From an uncultured Geobacter sp. (GTDB taxonomy: Bacteria > Desulfobacterota > Desulfuromonadia > Geobacterales > DSM-12255): a DNA stretch of 64,000 bases. Position numbers and translations under genes: made by a program. The DNA lies in the NCBI GenBank assembly GCA_937860145.1, contig CALMBF010000078.1, forward strand, positions 1 to 64,000, in the 5' to 3' direction. Below are positions 7,345-16,644 of the stretch, in pieces (within the stretch, counting starts at the first letter, position 1; every line of letters starts with the position of its first letter). The notes under the pieces were generated by a model. It had not been told where the DNA came from. It ran no database searches and saw only the letters and a program-made list of their open reading frames with translations.

Positions 7345-9333
7345 CTACCGGGAAACGTCCCGCATGACCTCCAGTTCCTTCACCACGGTGGCGCTTTCCT
7401 CTTTGCGGCTTTCGAGATTCTGGAAGATATCGTGCACCATCATGGAAACGCCGTCCACCGAATGACGGATCTCCTTGCCGCCGCGGACCTGCTGGGACGT
7501 TGCCCCCACCATCTCCTCGGCCATCTGCTTGATCGTCTCGATGGCATTGGCAATGCTTCTGGTGGCATTGGACTGCTCTTTGGAAACGTTGAAGATCTTT
7601 GAGGTCATGGCGCTGACATCCTCGATGGACTGGGTCACCAGGTCGACGCTCTGGGCCTGTTCACGGGTTGCCACCTTGATCTCCTCGGTCATTTCCATGG
7701 ACTGGTTGGCGCTGTCTATGATGGTATTGAGCGAATCACCGGTCTTGTGACCGAGGGACACCCCTTTCTGCACGAGAAGCTTGGTCTTCGAAACGTTCTC
7801 GGCAGCGGCCCGGGACTCGTTGAGAATCTCTTCGATGATATTGGTTATCTCGCCGGTCGACTGCCCGGTCTGGAGGGAGAGGTTGCGGATCTCGTCGGCA
7901 ACGACACCGAAACTCTTGCCGTATTCACCTGCCTGTGCAGCAATGATCGACGCATTGAGAGCCAGGAGATTGGTCCGCTTGGTAATGTCATTGATGACGT
8001 TGATGATGCTGTCTATGCGTGAACTGTTCTCCGAAAGGCGCAGGATCCCCTTGTAGGAGAAATCGACCGCCCGCTGGATCTCCGCCAGGGCATCCACGGT
8101 CTCCTCCACGACGGTCCGTCCTTCGTCCGCCTGGGACTTGACCATCCGGGAGACCTTGTGGGAGAGAGCCGCGCTCTGTTCCACGTTTTTCAGGGACGCA
8201 CTGATCTCCTCCATGGCAGCTGCGGACTTGAAGGTCGATTCGGAAAGGGTATCCAGGCTCTTGGTGACATTCTCGATGGCCACCGAGATCTGACTCACGG
8301 CGCTGCTCGTTTCATCAACCGACTTGAGGACACTTTCCGAGGCAGAGGCGATATCCTTGGTGTTGCAGGACATGGAGGAAACCGCCCCTTCGAGGGTTAT
8401 GAGGTTGGACGAGTAGGATTCGCGGCGCTGCAGTATCTCGGAAAACGACCGTTCCAGCTCCTTGGTCAGGGTGTCGATGGCGCGCAGCAGGCTGATGCGG
8501 GTAACTGAAGAGGCGGCCTGGTCGACAAAGAGTTTTACCGTATCCACGTCGGTGTCGTTGAGGCGGCGCTTGCTGTATTTGTTATCGATGCCGAACACAC
8601 CGATGGCCTCCCCCTTGACAACCAGCGGGCAGATGACGAAATTGTTGGAGCGAAGGGCCTTGATGGCATCGAAGGGGGGTTTGAGGTGGAACTCCTCGGG
8701 GTATTTCGAGATATCATCGACGATATAGAGTTTCTTCTCGGCAAAGCATTTGTAGATGATACCGCTCCGCTCATCCAGGGGGATGGTCAGATTGCGGGAA
8801 TCGTCATCCGTTGCGGTTGATATGACGAAGCGGAGATGCTCCCTTGCGTCATCACAGAGGAGGATGTTCACCCGCTCGTAACCGAGGATGTCGTGAAGGC
8901 CCTCGGCGCAGAGAGCGAGGACTTCGGACAGGTCCATGGACTTCTGGATACGGCTGCTGATCAGGTGGAAGTTCTTGATGTTGTTGTCCAGGATCTTGTA
9001 CCTGTTCTCGAACAGTTCCTTCTGCTCATTGACCTCGCCATGGAGGGCATCGAGCTCGATGGCCCTGTCATTGAGCTCGTCTCCGGACTTGCCGATGAAA
9101 AAACCGAGCCCCCCCATGACCAGCGATGTCCCCAGCCCCATGAAGAGGAAGAGGGTGATATTCAGCGCTGATCCCATCAGCTCATGGTACGCCTGCCCCC
9201 ACAGGGTCGTGTTGGCTTCGGGGAAAAAAACGAGTTTTATCAGCATCCAGGTGACTGGAGCGCCTATGCCGAGAATCACTCCCAACAGGGCATAGCGGGT
9301 TTTTCTTTGGGTCTTTACTCTGGAAGCTGCCAT
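7345..9333 (-). CDS. GAF-domain methyl-accepting chemotaxis-type protein
   Basis: Membrane signal transducer of 662 residues. Two N-terminal membrane segments (about 14-36 and 52-78) enclose a short loop. A coiled coil leads to a GAF domain (about 115-285, NFVICPLVVKGEAIGVFGIDN) and a C-terminal methyl-accepting signalling domain (about 340-620). The hairpin tip reads TNLLALNASIIAAQAGEYG where typical receptors have NAAIEAARAGE, so the Glu and Arg used in receptor trimer contacts are Ile and Gln. It probably senses a cytoplasmic ligand through GAF. No che genes are adjacent. Confidence 0.85.
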   Translation of the reverse strand: MAASRVKTQRKTRYALLGVILGIGAPVTWMLIKLVFFPEANTTLWGQAYHELMGSALNITLFLFMGLGTSLVMGGLGFFIGKSGDELNDRAIELDALHGEVNEQKELFENRYKILDNNIKNFHLISSRIQKSMDLSEVLALCAEGLHDILGYERVNILLCDDAREHLRFVISTATDDDSRNLTIPLDERSGIIYKCFAEKKLYIVDDISKYPEEFHLKPPFDAIKALRSNNFVICPLVVKGEAIGVFGIDNKYSKRRLNDTDVDTVKLFVDQAASSVTRISLLRAIDTLTKELERSFSEILQRRESYSSNLITLEGAVSSMSCNTKDIASASESVLKSVDETSSAVSQISVAIENVTKSLDTLSESTFKSAAAMEEISASLKNVEQSAALSHKVSRMVKSQADEGRTVVEETVDALAEIQRAVDFSYKGILRLSENSSRIDSIINVINDITKRTNLLALNASIIAAQAGEYGKSFGVVADEIRNLSLQTGQSTGEITNIIEEILNESRAAAENVSKTKLLVQKGVSLGHKTGDSLNTIIDSANQSMEMTEEIKVATREQAQSVDLVTQSIEDVSAMTSKIFNVSKEQSNATRSIANAIETIKQMAEEMVGATSQQVRGGKEIRHSVDGVSMMVHDIFQNLESRKEESATVVKELEVMRDVSR

Positions 9334-9459
9334 TGCGGGTCATCCCCCTCATACGGTCGTTACTGCACATCAGATATGGGACAGAAATTCATCTGCAGCA
9401 GTTTAGTTGGAGGATTAGTCCATGTCAATTTATTTGCGGCCGGAATGGCGCAAAAATGT

Positions 9460-9488
9460 TTGACTTGAGCACCGTTAACCTCCATATT
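9460..9488 (+). promoter_or_regulatory. Sigma70-like promoter of yedF
   Basis: TTGACT (9460-9465), 17-bp spacer, CATATT (9483-9488), about 30 bp before the yedF start. Confidence 0.5.
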
Positions 9489-9523
9489 TTCGAAGTGAAT
9501 ATTGATTTCGCAAGGAGAGCGAG

Positions 9524-10108
9524 ATGCACGAGATCGATTGCCGTAACATCCCCTGCCCCGGACCGGTCATAAGGGCCAAAAAGGCCATCGAAGGGGCCGG
9601 CGGTGAACGAGTCAGGATCATCCTCGATGCCGGCGCACCACGGGAAAATGTGACCCGCTTTGCAACCAGCCGCGGGTACCGGGTGGAAGAGGAGCAACTT
9701 GCCGATGGATACGCCCTGACCATTGCCGCCGGCGCTGTTCAGATGCCAGCTGTTCCCCGCTCACCTGCCTCAGGGAGTGCCGTTGTCCTGGTGGCGAGCG
9801 ACAGGCTCGGCAATGGGCCGGATGACCTGGGGAAGCTGCTGATGAAGAATTTCCTCATCTCGTTGCTGGAAGTGGCCGAACCGCCGGAGAAGATGTTCTT
9901 TCTGAACAGCGGCGTACTCCTGACCGTCAACGGGGCGGAAACGTTGGAAGCACTGGTGAAGCTGGCAGATGCCGGCGTTGAAATCATGTCCTGCGGCGTC
10001 TGCCTGGATTTCTTTTCCGTAAGGAATGAACTGGCCGTCGGATCGGTCACCAATATGCTGGCCATCGCCGAAAGCATGCTACAGGGGAATGCTGTCATCA
10101 GGCTTTAG
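9524..10108 (+). CDS. yedF: Sulfurtransferase-like selenium metabolism protein YedF
   Basis: Two-domain cytosolic protein of 194 residues. The N-terminal TusA/SirA-like domain has the CPxP motif DCRNIPCPGP (Cys6, Cys11), and the C-terminal DsrE/DsrF-like domain contains VLVASDRLGNGPDDLGKLLMKNF and a Cys pair in IMSCGVCLDFF. Fusions of this layout occur in genomes with selenium metabolism and are named YedF; sulfur or selenium transfer is inferred, not shown. The start is supported by AAGGAGA seven bases upstream. It stands alone, divergent from the chemoreceptor gene. No selD or selA is in the window. Confidence 0.85.
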   Translation: MHEIDCRNIPCPGPVIRAKKAIEGAGGERVRIILDAGAPRENVTRFATSRGYRVEEEQLADGYALTIAAGAVQMPAVPRSPASGSAVVLVASDRLGNGPDDLGKLLMKNFLISLLEVAEPPEKMFFLNSGVLLTVNGAETLEALVKLADAGVEIMSCGVCLDFFSVRNELAVGSVTNMLAIAESMLQGNAVIRL

Positions 10109-10138
10109 GAACGGCCAAGAGAAAGACCTGATAATCGC

Positions 10139-10167
10139 TTGACCTTGCGTATAACTTTAACTAATCT
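10139..10167 (+). promoter_or_regulatory. Sigma70-like promoter of the TPR gene
   Basis: TTGACC (10139-10144), 17-bp spacer, TAATCT (10162-10167), about 35 bp upstream of the TTG start. Confidence 0.5.
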
Positions 10168-10202
10168 GTATATTTCAATAATCCCGTCACAATGGTGAAA
10201 CG

Positions 10203-12026
10203 TTGAGTACGAAGAAAAAACTCCTTGAGAGCGCCCAGAAGAACATCCAGAAAGGACAGCTGGGTCGCGCCATCAAGGAGTATGAAGAGATCATCTCCCT
10301 CGACCCAGGCGATATCCGCCACAGGCAGAAGCTCGCCGAACTTCTCACCAAGGCCAACCGGAACGAAGAAGCTGTCAAGGAGTACACCTCCCTGGCAAAG
10401 CAGTACATAGATGCGGTGTACTATCTCAAGGCGATCGCGGTCTACAAGCAGATCCAGAAACTGGAACCGGCCAACCCGGAAGTATCCCTTACCCTGGCGT
10501 CCCTCAACGAAAAACAGGGGTTGATCGGCAACGCCATAGCCGAATATAACGCCGCCCTGCGTATTTACGAGTCAACCGGTGAAAATCGCAAGGCACTGGG
10601 CGTGCTGGAAAGCCTGCTGGCGATCGACCCCAAGAACTCCGCCATCAGGCTGCGGATTGCGGAAAAATATTTTACCATCGGGGAGGAGGGCAAAGCCCTC
10701 GAAGGGTTCTCCACACTTGCCGGCGATCTTCGTGATAACGGCGACGAAAACGGCTTCAACCACGTTGCCAGCCGCCTGACCTCTCTCTTCCCCGGTCAGG
10801 CGGCCAGTATCATCTCCCCACCTGAATCGACTCCCGTAACAGCAGCGGTCGAACCGGAAACGCAGACACAGCCACCCGCACCTCCCCCGGAGCCACCCCA
10901 CGCCCCTCCTGCCGGCGTGGAACAGAAGGTTCAGCTCCCGGCAGAAACGCCGGCCCCCTCGCCCGTCGAGCTCCCTGAACTGGAAGAGTCCCTCGAACTT
11001 CTCGAAGAACTGGAGGAAATCGGCGAAGAGCCTTCAGCGGCGGAACATGATTGGGAGGAGGAGATCGACCTGGGGGCGCTCGAAGACCGTGCCATGCCGG
11101 ACCTGGACGTCGAAGCCGGACCGCCGGAACTCGGTACGGGTGCATCACCAGACGAGATCGGGATGGAAGAGCTCGAACTGGAGCTCGAGGTTGTGCCGGA
11201 ACTGGAAGTCGAGCCCGAGGTCGAGCTTGAAGCCGTAGCGGAACTGGAAATAGAGACCGGGCAGACCCCTTGGTTCGGGGCGGAACTTGAGATAGAGCCG
11301 GACCTTGAGCTCGAGACAGTGCCGGACCTTGAGCTCGAGACAGTGCCGGAGCTGGAGCTTGAAACCGAACTGGAGCTTGAAACCGAGTTGGAGCTTGAAA
11401 CCGAGTTGGAGCTTGAGACCGAACCTGAGGAAGAGATTGAAGCCGAACTCGTGCCCGGGATCGCGCCGGAGCCTGTGACGGAGGAGACGCCGGCAGCCGG
11501 GGACTGGGCCCTTCAGCCGCCCGGAATACCGGCCGACACCTTTGACCTGGCGGGAGAGATCGCACTGTTTGCCGAAGAGCTGGATTTCGACCTCCCCCGG
11601 CGGGACAACGGGGAAGAGCTCTTTGCAGCCGACGCGGCGGAAATGTTCAAGACAAGCGATCTCGACCGGGAGGATGCGGAGTCCCACTACAGCCTGGGGC
11701 TCGCCTACAAGGAGATGGGACTGTACGAGGAGGCGATCAACGAATTCATCGTTGCCTCCAACTCACCCGCACGGAAGATCGACTGCCTGCTTCTCCAGAG
11801 CCAATGCCATCGTGACAACGGCGACCTGGCACGGGCAGAGGCGATTCTCTCCTTCCTGACGGAAGAGCCTTCCATCAGCGAGAACGAACTGCTCAGCATC
11901 AAGTACGAACTGGCTGTCTGCCACGAGATCTCGGGAGAGACGGAAGCCGCCCGGGACCTCTTCAAGGAAATCGTCGCCATGTGCCCCGGATTCAGCGACG
12001 CTGCCTCCCGCCTGGAAAGCCTCTAG
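10203..12026 (+). CDS. TPR-repeat protein with acidic repetitive linker
   Basis: Protein of 607 residues with no signal peptide. N-terminal TPR helices (about 5-200, e.g. GQLGRAIKEYEEIISLDPGD, AIAVYKQIQKLEPANPEVSL) and C-terminal TPR helices (about 485-605, AESHYSLGLAYKEMGLYEEAINEF) flank a Pro-rich segment (215-260) and a very acidic stretch (260-460) dominated by ELE and ELET repeats. The start codon is TTG; no other plausible start exists before the first TPR. TPRs serve as protein-binding scaffolds, but the partner is unknown. Similar proteins occur in Geobacter-type genomes, some near motility genes, but nothing nearby fixes the role. It converges on the HAD gene with only 2 bp between stops. 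Confidence 0.75.
   Translation: MSTKKKLLESAQKNIQKGQLGRAIKEYEEIISLDPGDIRHRQKLAELLTKANRNEEAVKEYTSLAKQYIDAVYYLKAIAVYKQIQKLEPANPEVSLTLASLNEKQGLIGNAIAEYNAALRIYESTGENRKALGVLESLLAIDPKNSAIRLRIAEKYFTIGEEGKALEGFSTLAGDLRDNGDENGFNHVASRLTSLFPGQAASIISPPESTPVTAAVEPETQTQPPAPPPEPPHAPPAGVEQKVQLPAETPAPSPVELPELEESLELLEELEEIGEEPSAAEHDWEEEIDLGALEDRAMPDLDVEAGPPELGTGASPDEIGMEELELELEVVPELEVEPEVELEAVAELEIETGQTPWFGAELEIEPDLELETVPDLELETVPELELETELELETELELETELELETEPEEEIEAELVPGIAPEPVTEETPAAGDWALQPPGIPADTFDLAGEIALFAEELDFDLPRRDNGEELFAADAAEMFKTSDLDREDAESHYSLGLAYKEMGLYEEAINEFIVASNSPARKIDCLLLQSQCHRDNGDLARAEAILSFLTEEPSISENELLSIKYELAVCHEISGETEAARDLFKEIVAMCPGFSDAASRLESL
11299..11424 (+). repeat. In-frame tandem repeats coding ELE(T)-type units
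   Basis: Two near-identical 24-bp units (LELETVPD-like, about 11299-11346) are followed by about four 18-bp units (ELELET, about 11352-11423). All are multiples of three, so unit number can vary without frameshift. Confidence 0.75.
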
Positions 12027-12028
12027 TC

Positions 12029-12658
12029 TCACCGGATCAGTGACAGCAACTCCTCGTGCCGGTCGATCCGCGCCATGCCGGGGAGGTCCGCCTTGTAGGC
12101 GACAAAAGGGACCTGCGCGGCGGCTGCCGCCTGGGCATCGACCGCGGAATCGCCGACAAACAGGGCCTCGTCGGCCCGGAACCCGAAATGATCCAGTATC
12201 CTGAGGAGCGGTTCCGGGTGGGGCTTGGGGAGGGACGACTTGGCAGCTGTCATGACAAAGCTGAAGTATTCCGCGAGTCCGAAGTCCTCCAGTACCGTAT
12301 CAATAGATGTCGAACGGTTGGTGCAGATGGCCAGGCTGACCCTCCCCCGGAGTTCGTCCAGGGTGTCCCGGAAACCGTCTTCCATCTGCATCAGCGGTAT
12401 CAGCGACCGGTAATCGATGGTGCCCGCGAAGTGGATCGCTCGTTCCCGCTCTGCCGGGTCGGAGAAGAAGTGGTGCATGACCTCCCGGTTCGCATAGGTG
12501 TGGATGATCCGGATGACCTCCGGGTCGTTCCAGTCCAGGGAGAGGTTCATGTACCCCATGACCGACCGGTAAAAGGCGAAGTTGGCCCCCATGGAATCGA
12601 ACATAACTCCGTCACAGTCATAAATGACCGCCTTGTACCTGCAACCGGGCCCGCTCAT
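12029..12658 (-). CDS. HAD-family phosphatase (phosphoglycolate phosphatase-like)
   Basis: Haloacid dehalogenase hydrolase, 209 residues, subfamily IA. Motif I is YDCDGVMFDS (nucleophile Asp), motif II ICTNRS, motif III Lys in SLPKPHPEP, motif IV FVGDSAVD. The alpha-helical cap lies at about 20-95. The second motif-I Asp seems replaced in DCDGVMFDS only by normal variation. The ATG at 12656-12658 overlaps the stop of the HNH gene by ATGA, indicating coupled translation. Substrate is unknown; the name reflects overall resemblance to Gph-type enzymes. Confidence 0.8.
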   Translation of the reverse strand: MSGPGCRYKAVIYDCDGVMFDSMGANFAFYRSVMGYMNLSLDWNDPEVIRIIHTYANREVMHHFFSDPAERERAIHFAGTIDYRSLIPLMQMEDGFRDTLDELRGRVSLAICTNRSTSIDTVLEDFGLAEYFSFVMTAAKSSLPKPHPEPLLRILDHFGFRADEALFVGDSAVDAQAAAAAQVPFVAYKADLPGMARIDRHEELLSLIR

Positions 12659-12957
12659 TCCCTCTCCCCCCCCATGGTGTTGAGATATTCCTCCCATTCG
12701 ACGGGGAGCAGGTATTTTTTCCTGTTGTTGCACTCCTTGCACGCCGGCACGAGATTCCCTTTCGTACTTTTCCCACCCCGGACAATGGGAACGACATGGT
12801 CCATGGTAAGCTCCGCCGGGGGGAATTTTCTGCCGCAGTAGTGACAGATCCCCCGGCCGACCCGCTCGCTCCACCAGCGGCTCCGCCTCATCTCCCGCGC
12901 CTTCTCCTTCTCCTGCCTGACCTGCTGTTCCGATACGTCGGAAATGAAGAAATCCAT
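12655..12957 (-). CDS. Small HNH endonuclease-fold protein
   Basis: 100-residue protein with a zinc-ribbon-embedded HNH domain: CHYCGRKFPPAELTMDHVVP, then GGKSTKGNLVPACKECNNRK. The two CxxC pairs bind the structural zinc, and the His pair of DH and the Asn of NLVPAC are the beta-beta-alpha metal residues. Start chosen at ATG 12955-12957 (MDFFISD), two bases after the rnhA stop; a longer in-frame start would run into rnhA. It lies in a tight run with rnhA upstream and a HAD phosphatase downstream. It is a stable chromosomal gene rather than an obvious mobile one, and its DNA target is unknown. Confidence 0.82.
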   Translation of the reverse strand: MDFFISDVSEQQVRQEKEKAREMRRSRWWSERVGRGICHYCGRKFPPAELTMDHVVPIVRGGKSTKGNLVPACKECNNRKKYLLPVEWEEYLNTMGGERE

Positions 12958-12959
12958 GA

Positions 12960-13400
12960 CTAGCCCACCACCTGCCTGATCGCCATGCGGGCGAGCTCGT
13001 CGCACCGCTCGTTCTCGACATGGCCATCATGCCCCTTCACCCAGCACCACTCGATAGTGTGCACCTTTGACAGGGCATCGAGCCGCTCCCACAGGTCCCG
13101 GTTCAGCACCGGCTCCTTCCTGCTGTTGATCCATCCTTTCCTGATCCAGCCGGCGAGCCACTCCTTCATCCCCTTGACGAGGTACTGGGAATCGGTGGTC
13201 AGCACGACGCTGCAGGGGCGCGTCAACGCCTCCAGGGCGGTAATGGCCGCGGTCAGTTCCATCCGGTTGTTGGTGGTCTCCCGTTCCCCTCCGGAAAGCT
13301 CCTTCACCGTCTTACCGTAGCGGAGGATGGCTCCGTACCCGCCCGGTCCCGGGTTACCGCTGCAGGCACCGTCGCAGAAGATCTCAATCCGGGTTGACAT
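12960..13400 (-). CDS. rnhA: Ribonuclease HI
   Basis: Degrades the RNA strand of RNA-DNA hybrids (R-loops, primers). 146 residues, standard for bacterial RNase HI. The catalytic DEDD set is visible: Asp in [15 protein letters not shown], Glu in [10 protein letters not shown], Asp in [13 protein letters not shown] and the late Asp in [10 protein letters not shown], plus the HxG loop [11 protein letters not shown]. Start is ATG 13398-13400 (MSTRIEIF), overlapping the end of plsC by 17 bp, so the genes are likely co-translated. Confidence 0.95.
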   Translation of the reverse strand: MSTRIEIFCDGACSGNPGPGGYGAILRYGKTVKELSGGERETTNNRMELTAAITALEALTRPCSVVLTTDSQYLVKGMKEWLAGWIRKGWINSRKEPVLNRDLWERLDALSKVHTIEWCWVKGHDGHVENERCDELARMAIRQVVG

Positions 13401-14037
13401 ACGCCCCCCTCGAGCGGAGAAGATCGGCGATCTTCTCCATGATCCGGTCGACAATGAGCTGGTGGGTCGTCTTGCTGTCCTCCAACTGGAACAGGTCGCT
13501 GAAATCCACCGGGACGCCGAAAACGACCATCCCTTCACGGTTGACGTCGGGGAATTTCCAGTGGTTGAGCCCGATGAGCGCCGTCGGGATGACGACCGGA
13601 CGGGTGTCGTAGATGATCTTCCCCACTCCCCGGTTACCCTTTCCCAACACCCCGTCCCGGTGGCGCGTCCCCTCGGGGAAGAGCATCACTTTCTCCGTCT
13701 GCAGCAGCTCGTTGATCCTTTTGCCGGCCCGCACGTCCCGGCCACGGTTGACCGGGAAAGCCCCCCACGAACTGTAGAGGAACCGGGTGAACGGGTGGCG
13801 GAAGAGCTCTTCCTTGGCCGGGGCCCAGAGCATCTGGAGGGGGAAGCGCCGGATGACCGCCCACGGGAGGAAGATGGTCTCGTAGGCGGAAATGTGATTG
13901 GACGCCAGCAGCACCCCGCCGCTGGCGGGGATGTTCTCGGCACCGGCGACCCGGAAACGGTTCACCCCCGACGCATAACTGCCGATGACATAGGCGGAAA
14001 ACGTCACCCACAGGCGACGAATGAGTGAGACGTGCAT
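13384..14037 (-). CDS. plsC: 1-acyl-sn-glycerol-3-phosphate acyltransferase family protein
   Basis: Membrane-associated lysophospholipid acyltransferase (PlsC-like), 217 residues, expected to acylate lysophosphatidate in phospholipid synthesis. The family blocks are [34 protein letters not shown] and VVIPTALIG. Block I normally reads HX4D; here the frame His-Ile-Ser-Ala-Tyr-Glu places Glu at the acidic position. An N-terminal hydrophobic segment anchors it. It is in the hrpB-to-HAD run and overlaps rnhA. The altered block I leaves exact substrate or activity open. Confidence 0.83.
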   Translation of the reverse strand: MHVSLIRRLWVTFSAYVIGSYASGVNRFRVAGAENIPASGGVLLASNHISAYETIFLPWAVIRRFPLQMLWAPAKEELFRHPFTRFLYSSWGAFPVNRGRDVRAGKRINELLQTEKVMLFPEGTRHRDGVLGKGNRGVGKIIYDTRPVVIPTALIGLNHWKFPDVNREGMVVFGVPVDFSDLFQLEDSKTTHQLIVDRIMEKIADLLRSRGAYVNPD

Positions 14038-14109
14038 ACTTCTCCTTCCTGGGTGTACTGTGTAACGGTAATACTAGCGTGCACGATTCGGAGGTTGCAA
14101 GAGCATTGT

Positions 14110-16644
14110 TCAGCGTCCACCATGAAGCCTCTTTGTCGTCAGCCTGGTCGGGACCGCGCTCCAGGGGTCGTCGGGCCAGGGGTGCTTGGGATAACGCCCC
14201 TTCAGCTCCTTCCTGACCTCGGGGTAGACGTTGTCCCAGAAGCTGCGAAGATCACGGGTCACCTGCATCGGCCTTCCCGCCGGTGAGAGGAGGTGAAGCA
14301 GCACGGGCACCCTCCCCCTGGCCACGGTCGGCGTATCCGCCAGGCCGAACAGTTCCTGAAGCTTGACGGCCATGACGGGACCCTCCTCGGGGATATAGTC
14401 GAGAGCGATCCTCGAACCGGAGGGGACAACGAGGTGGGTCGGCGCGAGATCGTCCAGGGCGGCGTTCCGTTTCCAGCCGAGCATCCCCTTGAGGGCGGCG
14501 TGCAGGTCGATGCCGCTCAGTCTCTCCGGCCTTTCGGCAGTCATGAGCAGTGGTGCGAGCCACTCCTCTGCCGTTGCCAGCAGAGCTGCGTCGGAGAGAT
14601 CGGGCCACCCCTCTTCCCCGCACCGTTCGTGCAGCAGCTGGACCCGTGCCCGGTACTGGCGGCAGAGCGGCGTGACCGCGAACAGGTCCAGGCTCCCCCG
14701 CAGCCTGACCTGCTCCAGGACTGCAGCGACAATGTCCCGGCGTTCCGGTCTTACGGTGCGACTGTCCAGCACAAGGGCACCGAGGCGATGCTCGTCCCTG
14801 GCCGTGACCCTGCCGTTGGCCTCGTCCCAGCTCACGAATCGGCCGGACGTGATGACGTCCCTGAACAGTTCCCGTACCCGGTGCTCCTGTAAAGACGATG
14901 CGGTGAAAATGGTCCCCTCGGCACCGCTGCCGCCATCCATCCGGACGGCAACGAGGAACCTGCTGTCGCCGACCCCGCTGCGCGGGCCGAGCTGGGCACC
15001 CCGTCCGCTGGAGAGGAGGTAACGCCTGGAGCCGGGCTCCCGCTGCATGGCGATCCTGTCGGGAAAGGCGACCGCAGCCAGGAGCACGGCATCCGCCGGG
15101 GAGTACCCCCGCGGCGGGCACTTGAGGCCGGCGATGCGGCGGAGCTGGGCTGCGAGGCGTTCGACGGTCCTCAGCGCCCCACGATCGACGCCGGCGGCAG
15201 AGAGATCGTGTCGCGCACCGCTGCGCCACTGCTGCAGCAGTTCGAGCCGGTCCTCAAGATCGCAGGGTGTGGTTGCCCGGCATTCCGGTCCGCCCCGGAT
15301 GAAGTCCCGCTCGGAGATGATGGCGGCGAGGTCGCAGGCAAGATCACCCTCGCCCCGCTCCAGGCCTGCCAACAGGAGCCTGGAGAGCCGGGGGTGGAGA
15401 GGGATCCCGGACATCTTCCTCCCCAGGGGGGTGATCCGCATCCTGTCATCCAGCGCCCCCAGCATCTTCAGCAGGCGACGGGCCTCGGCCAGGGCTGCCG
15501 GCGGTGGGGGATCTACCCAGGAGAGTTCGGCCGGGTCATTCACCCCCCAGAGGGCGAGGTTGAGGGCAAGCTCGCTCAGGTCGGCGATAAGGATTTCCGC
15601 CGGGTCGTGGGGAATGAGCGCGGCCTGCTCGTGCTCGCTCCAGAGGCGATAGCAGACGCCCGGTGCGACCCTGCCGGCACGGCCGCACCGCTGGGCAGCG
15701 GCGGCGGCGGAGACCCGCTCGGTAACGAGGCGGTTCAACCCGGTCGCGGGATCGAACCTGGACCTGCGGGTCAGGCCGGTATCGATCACGACCCTGACCC
15801 CCTCGATCGTCAGGCTGGTCTCGGCGATCGTGGTCGCGAGCACGACCTTTCGCCGCTCCGCCGGCATGATGGCAGCCTCCTGCTCGGCAAAGGGGAGATC
15901 GCCGTACAGGGGGGCGACAATGACCCCGCTCCCGGCGAGCTGTTCCTCCAGTTGCGCGCAGCAGCGGCGGATCTCGCCGGAACCGGGCAGGAACAGCAGG
16001 ATATCCCCCTCCGTCTCCCGCAGGGCCCTGACGGTTGCGACAACGGCAGCGTCGACGGGCCTCTTCTCCCCTCCTCCCAGATACCGGGTCTCCACGGGGT
16101 AGAGGGTCCCCCCGCAGGAAATCACCTCCGCCTCCGGCAGCAGCGACCGGATCCCGGCGACATCGAGCGTTGCCGACATCAGGAGAATACGCAGGTCCGG
16201 CCGCAGCCCTTTTTGCATGTCCAGGCAGAGTGCCAGTGCCGTGTCGCTGTGCAGGCTCCGCTCGTGGAATTCGTCGAAGATGACGATGCCGACCCCTTCC
16301 AGAAGCGGGTCGGACTGGAGACGACGGGTGAGCAGCCCCTCGGTGACTATTTCGAGCCTGGTAGCGGCAGATGCCTGCCGGTCGAATCGGATCGCGTAAC
16401 CGACGGTCCCCCCCACCTCTTCCCCGAGGGACGCGGACATCCAGCGGGCCGCGTTGACGACGGCCAGACGGCGCGGTTCCAGCATGACTATGTTGTTGTT
16501 ATGGATCCAGTCGGATTTGAGGAGAGCGAGGGGGATACGGGTTGTCTTGCCGGAACCGGGGGGAGCGTGAACAATCGCGGCCGTCCGCTCCTGCAGGGTG
16601 TGCAGTAAGCGGGGGATGATGGTATCGACGGGAAAGTGACTCAT
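14110..16644 (-). CDS. hrpB: ATP-dependent helicase HrpB
   Basis: DEAH/RHA-type RNA-dependent helicase of 844 residues. Walker A is HAPPGSGKTTR (about 26-36), Walker B the DEFHERS box (about 123-129), with SAT in LLMSATLDV and the motif VI block QRCGRAGRVAPGVCYRLW. A helicase-associated HA2 region and the HrpB-specific C-terminal domain (about 690-844, with NVYPEVRKELKGRYPKHPWPDDP) identify HrpB over HrpA. Physiological role in bacteria is poorly defined. The start ATG overlaps the stop of the upstream HAD gene by 4 bp. Confidence 0.94.
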   Translation of the reverse strand: MSHFPVDTIIPRLLHTLQERTAAIVHAPPGSGKTTRIPLALLKSDWIHNNNIVMLEPRRLAVVNAARWMSASLGEEVGGTVGYAIRFDRQASAATRLEIVTEGLLTRRLQSDPLLEGVGIVIFDEFHERSLHSDTALALCLDMQKGLRPDLRILLMSATLDVAGIRSLLPEAEVISCGGTLYPVETRYLGGGEKRPVDAAVVATVRALRETEGDILLFLPGSGEIRRCCAQLEEQLAGSGVIVAPLYGDLPFAEQEAAIMPAERRKVVLATTIAETSLTIEGVRVVIDTGLTRRSRFDPATGLNRLVTERVSAAAAAQRCGRAGRVAPGVCYRLWSEHEQAALIPHDPAEILIADLSELALNLALWGVNDPAELSWVDPPPPAALAEARRLLKMLGALDDRMRITPLGRKMSGIPLHPRLSRLLLAGLERGEGDLACDLAAIISERDFIRGGPECRATTPCDLEDRLELLQQWRSGARHDLSAAGVDRGALRTVERLAAQLRRIAGLKCPPRGYSPADAVLLAAVAFPDRIAMQREPGSRRYLLSSGRGAQLGPRSGVGDSRFLVAVRMDGGSGAEGTIFTASSLQEHRVRELFRDVITSGRFVSWDEANGRVTARDEHRLGALVLDSRTVRPERRDIVAAVLEQVRLRGSLDLFAVTPLCRQYRARVQLLHERCGEEGWPDLSDAALLATAEEWLAPLLMTAERPERLSGIDLHAALKGMLGWKRNAALDDLAPTHLVVPSGSRIALDYIPEEGPVMAVKLQELFGLADTPTVARGRVPVLLHLLSPAGRPMQVTRDLRSFWDNVYPEVRKELKGRYPKHPWPDDPWSAVPTRLTTKRLHGGR

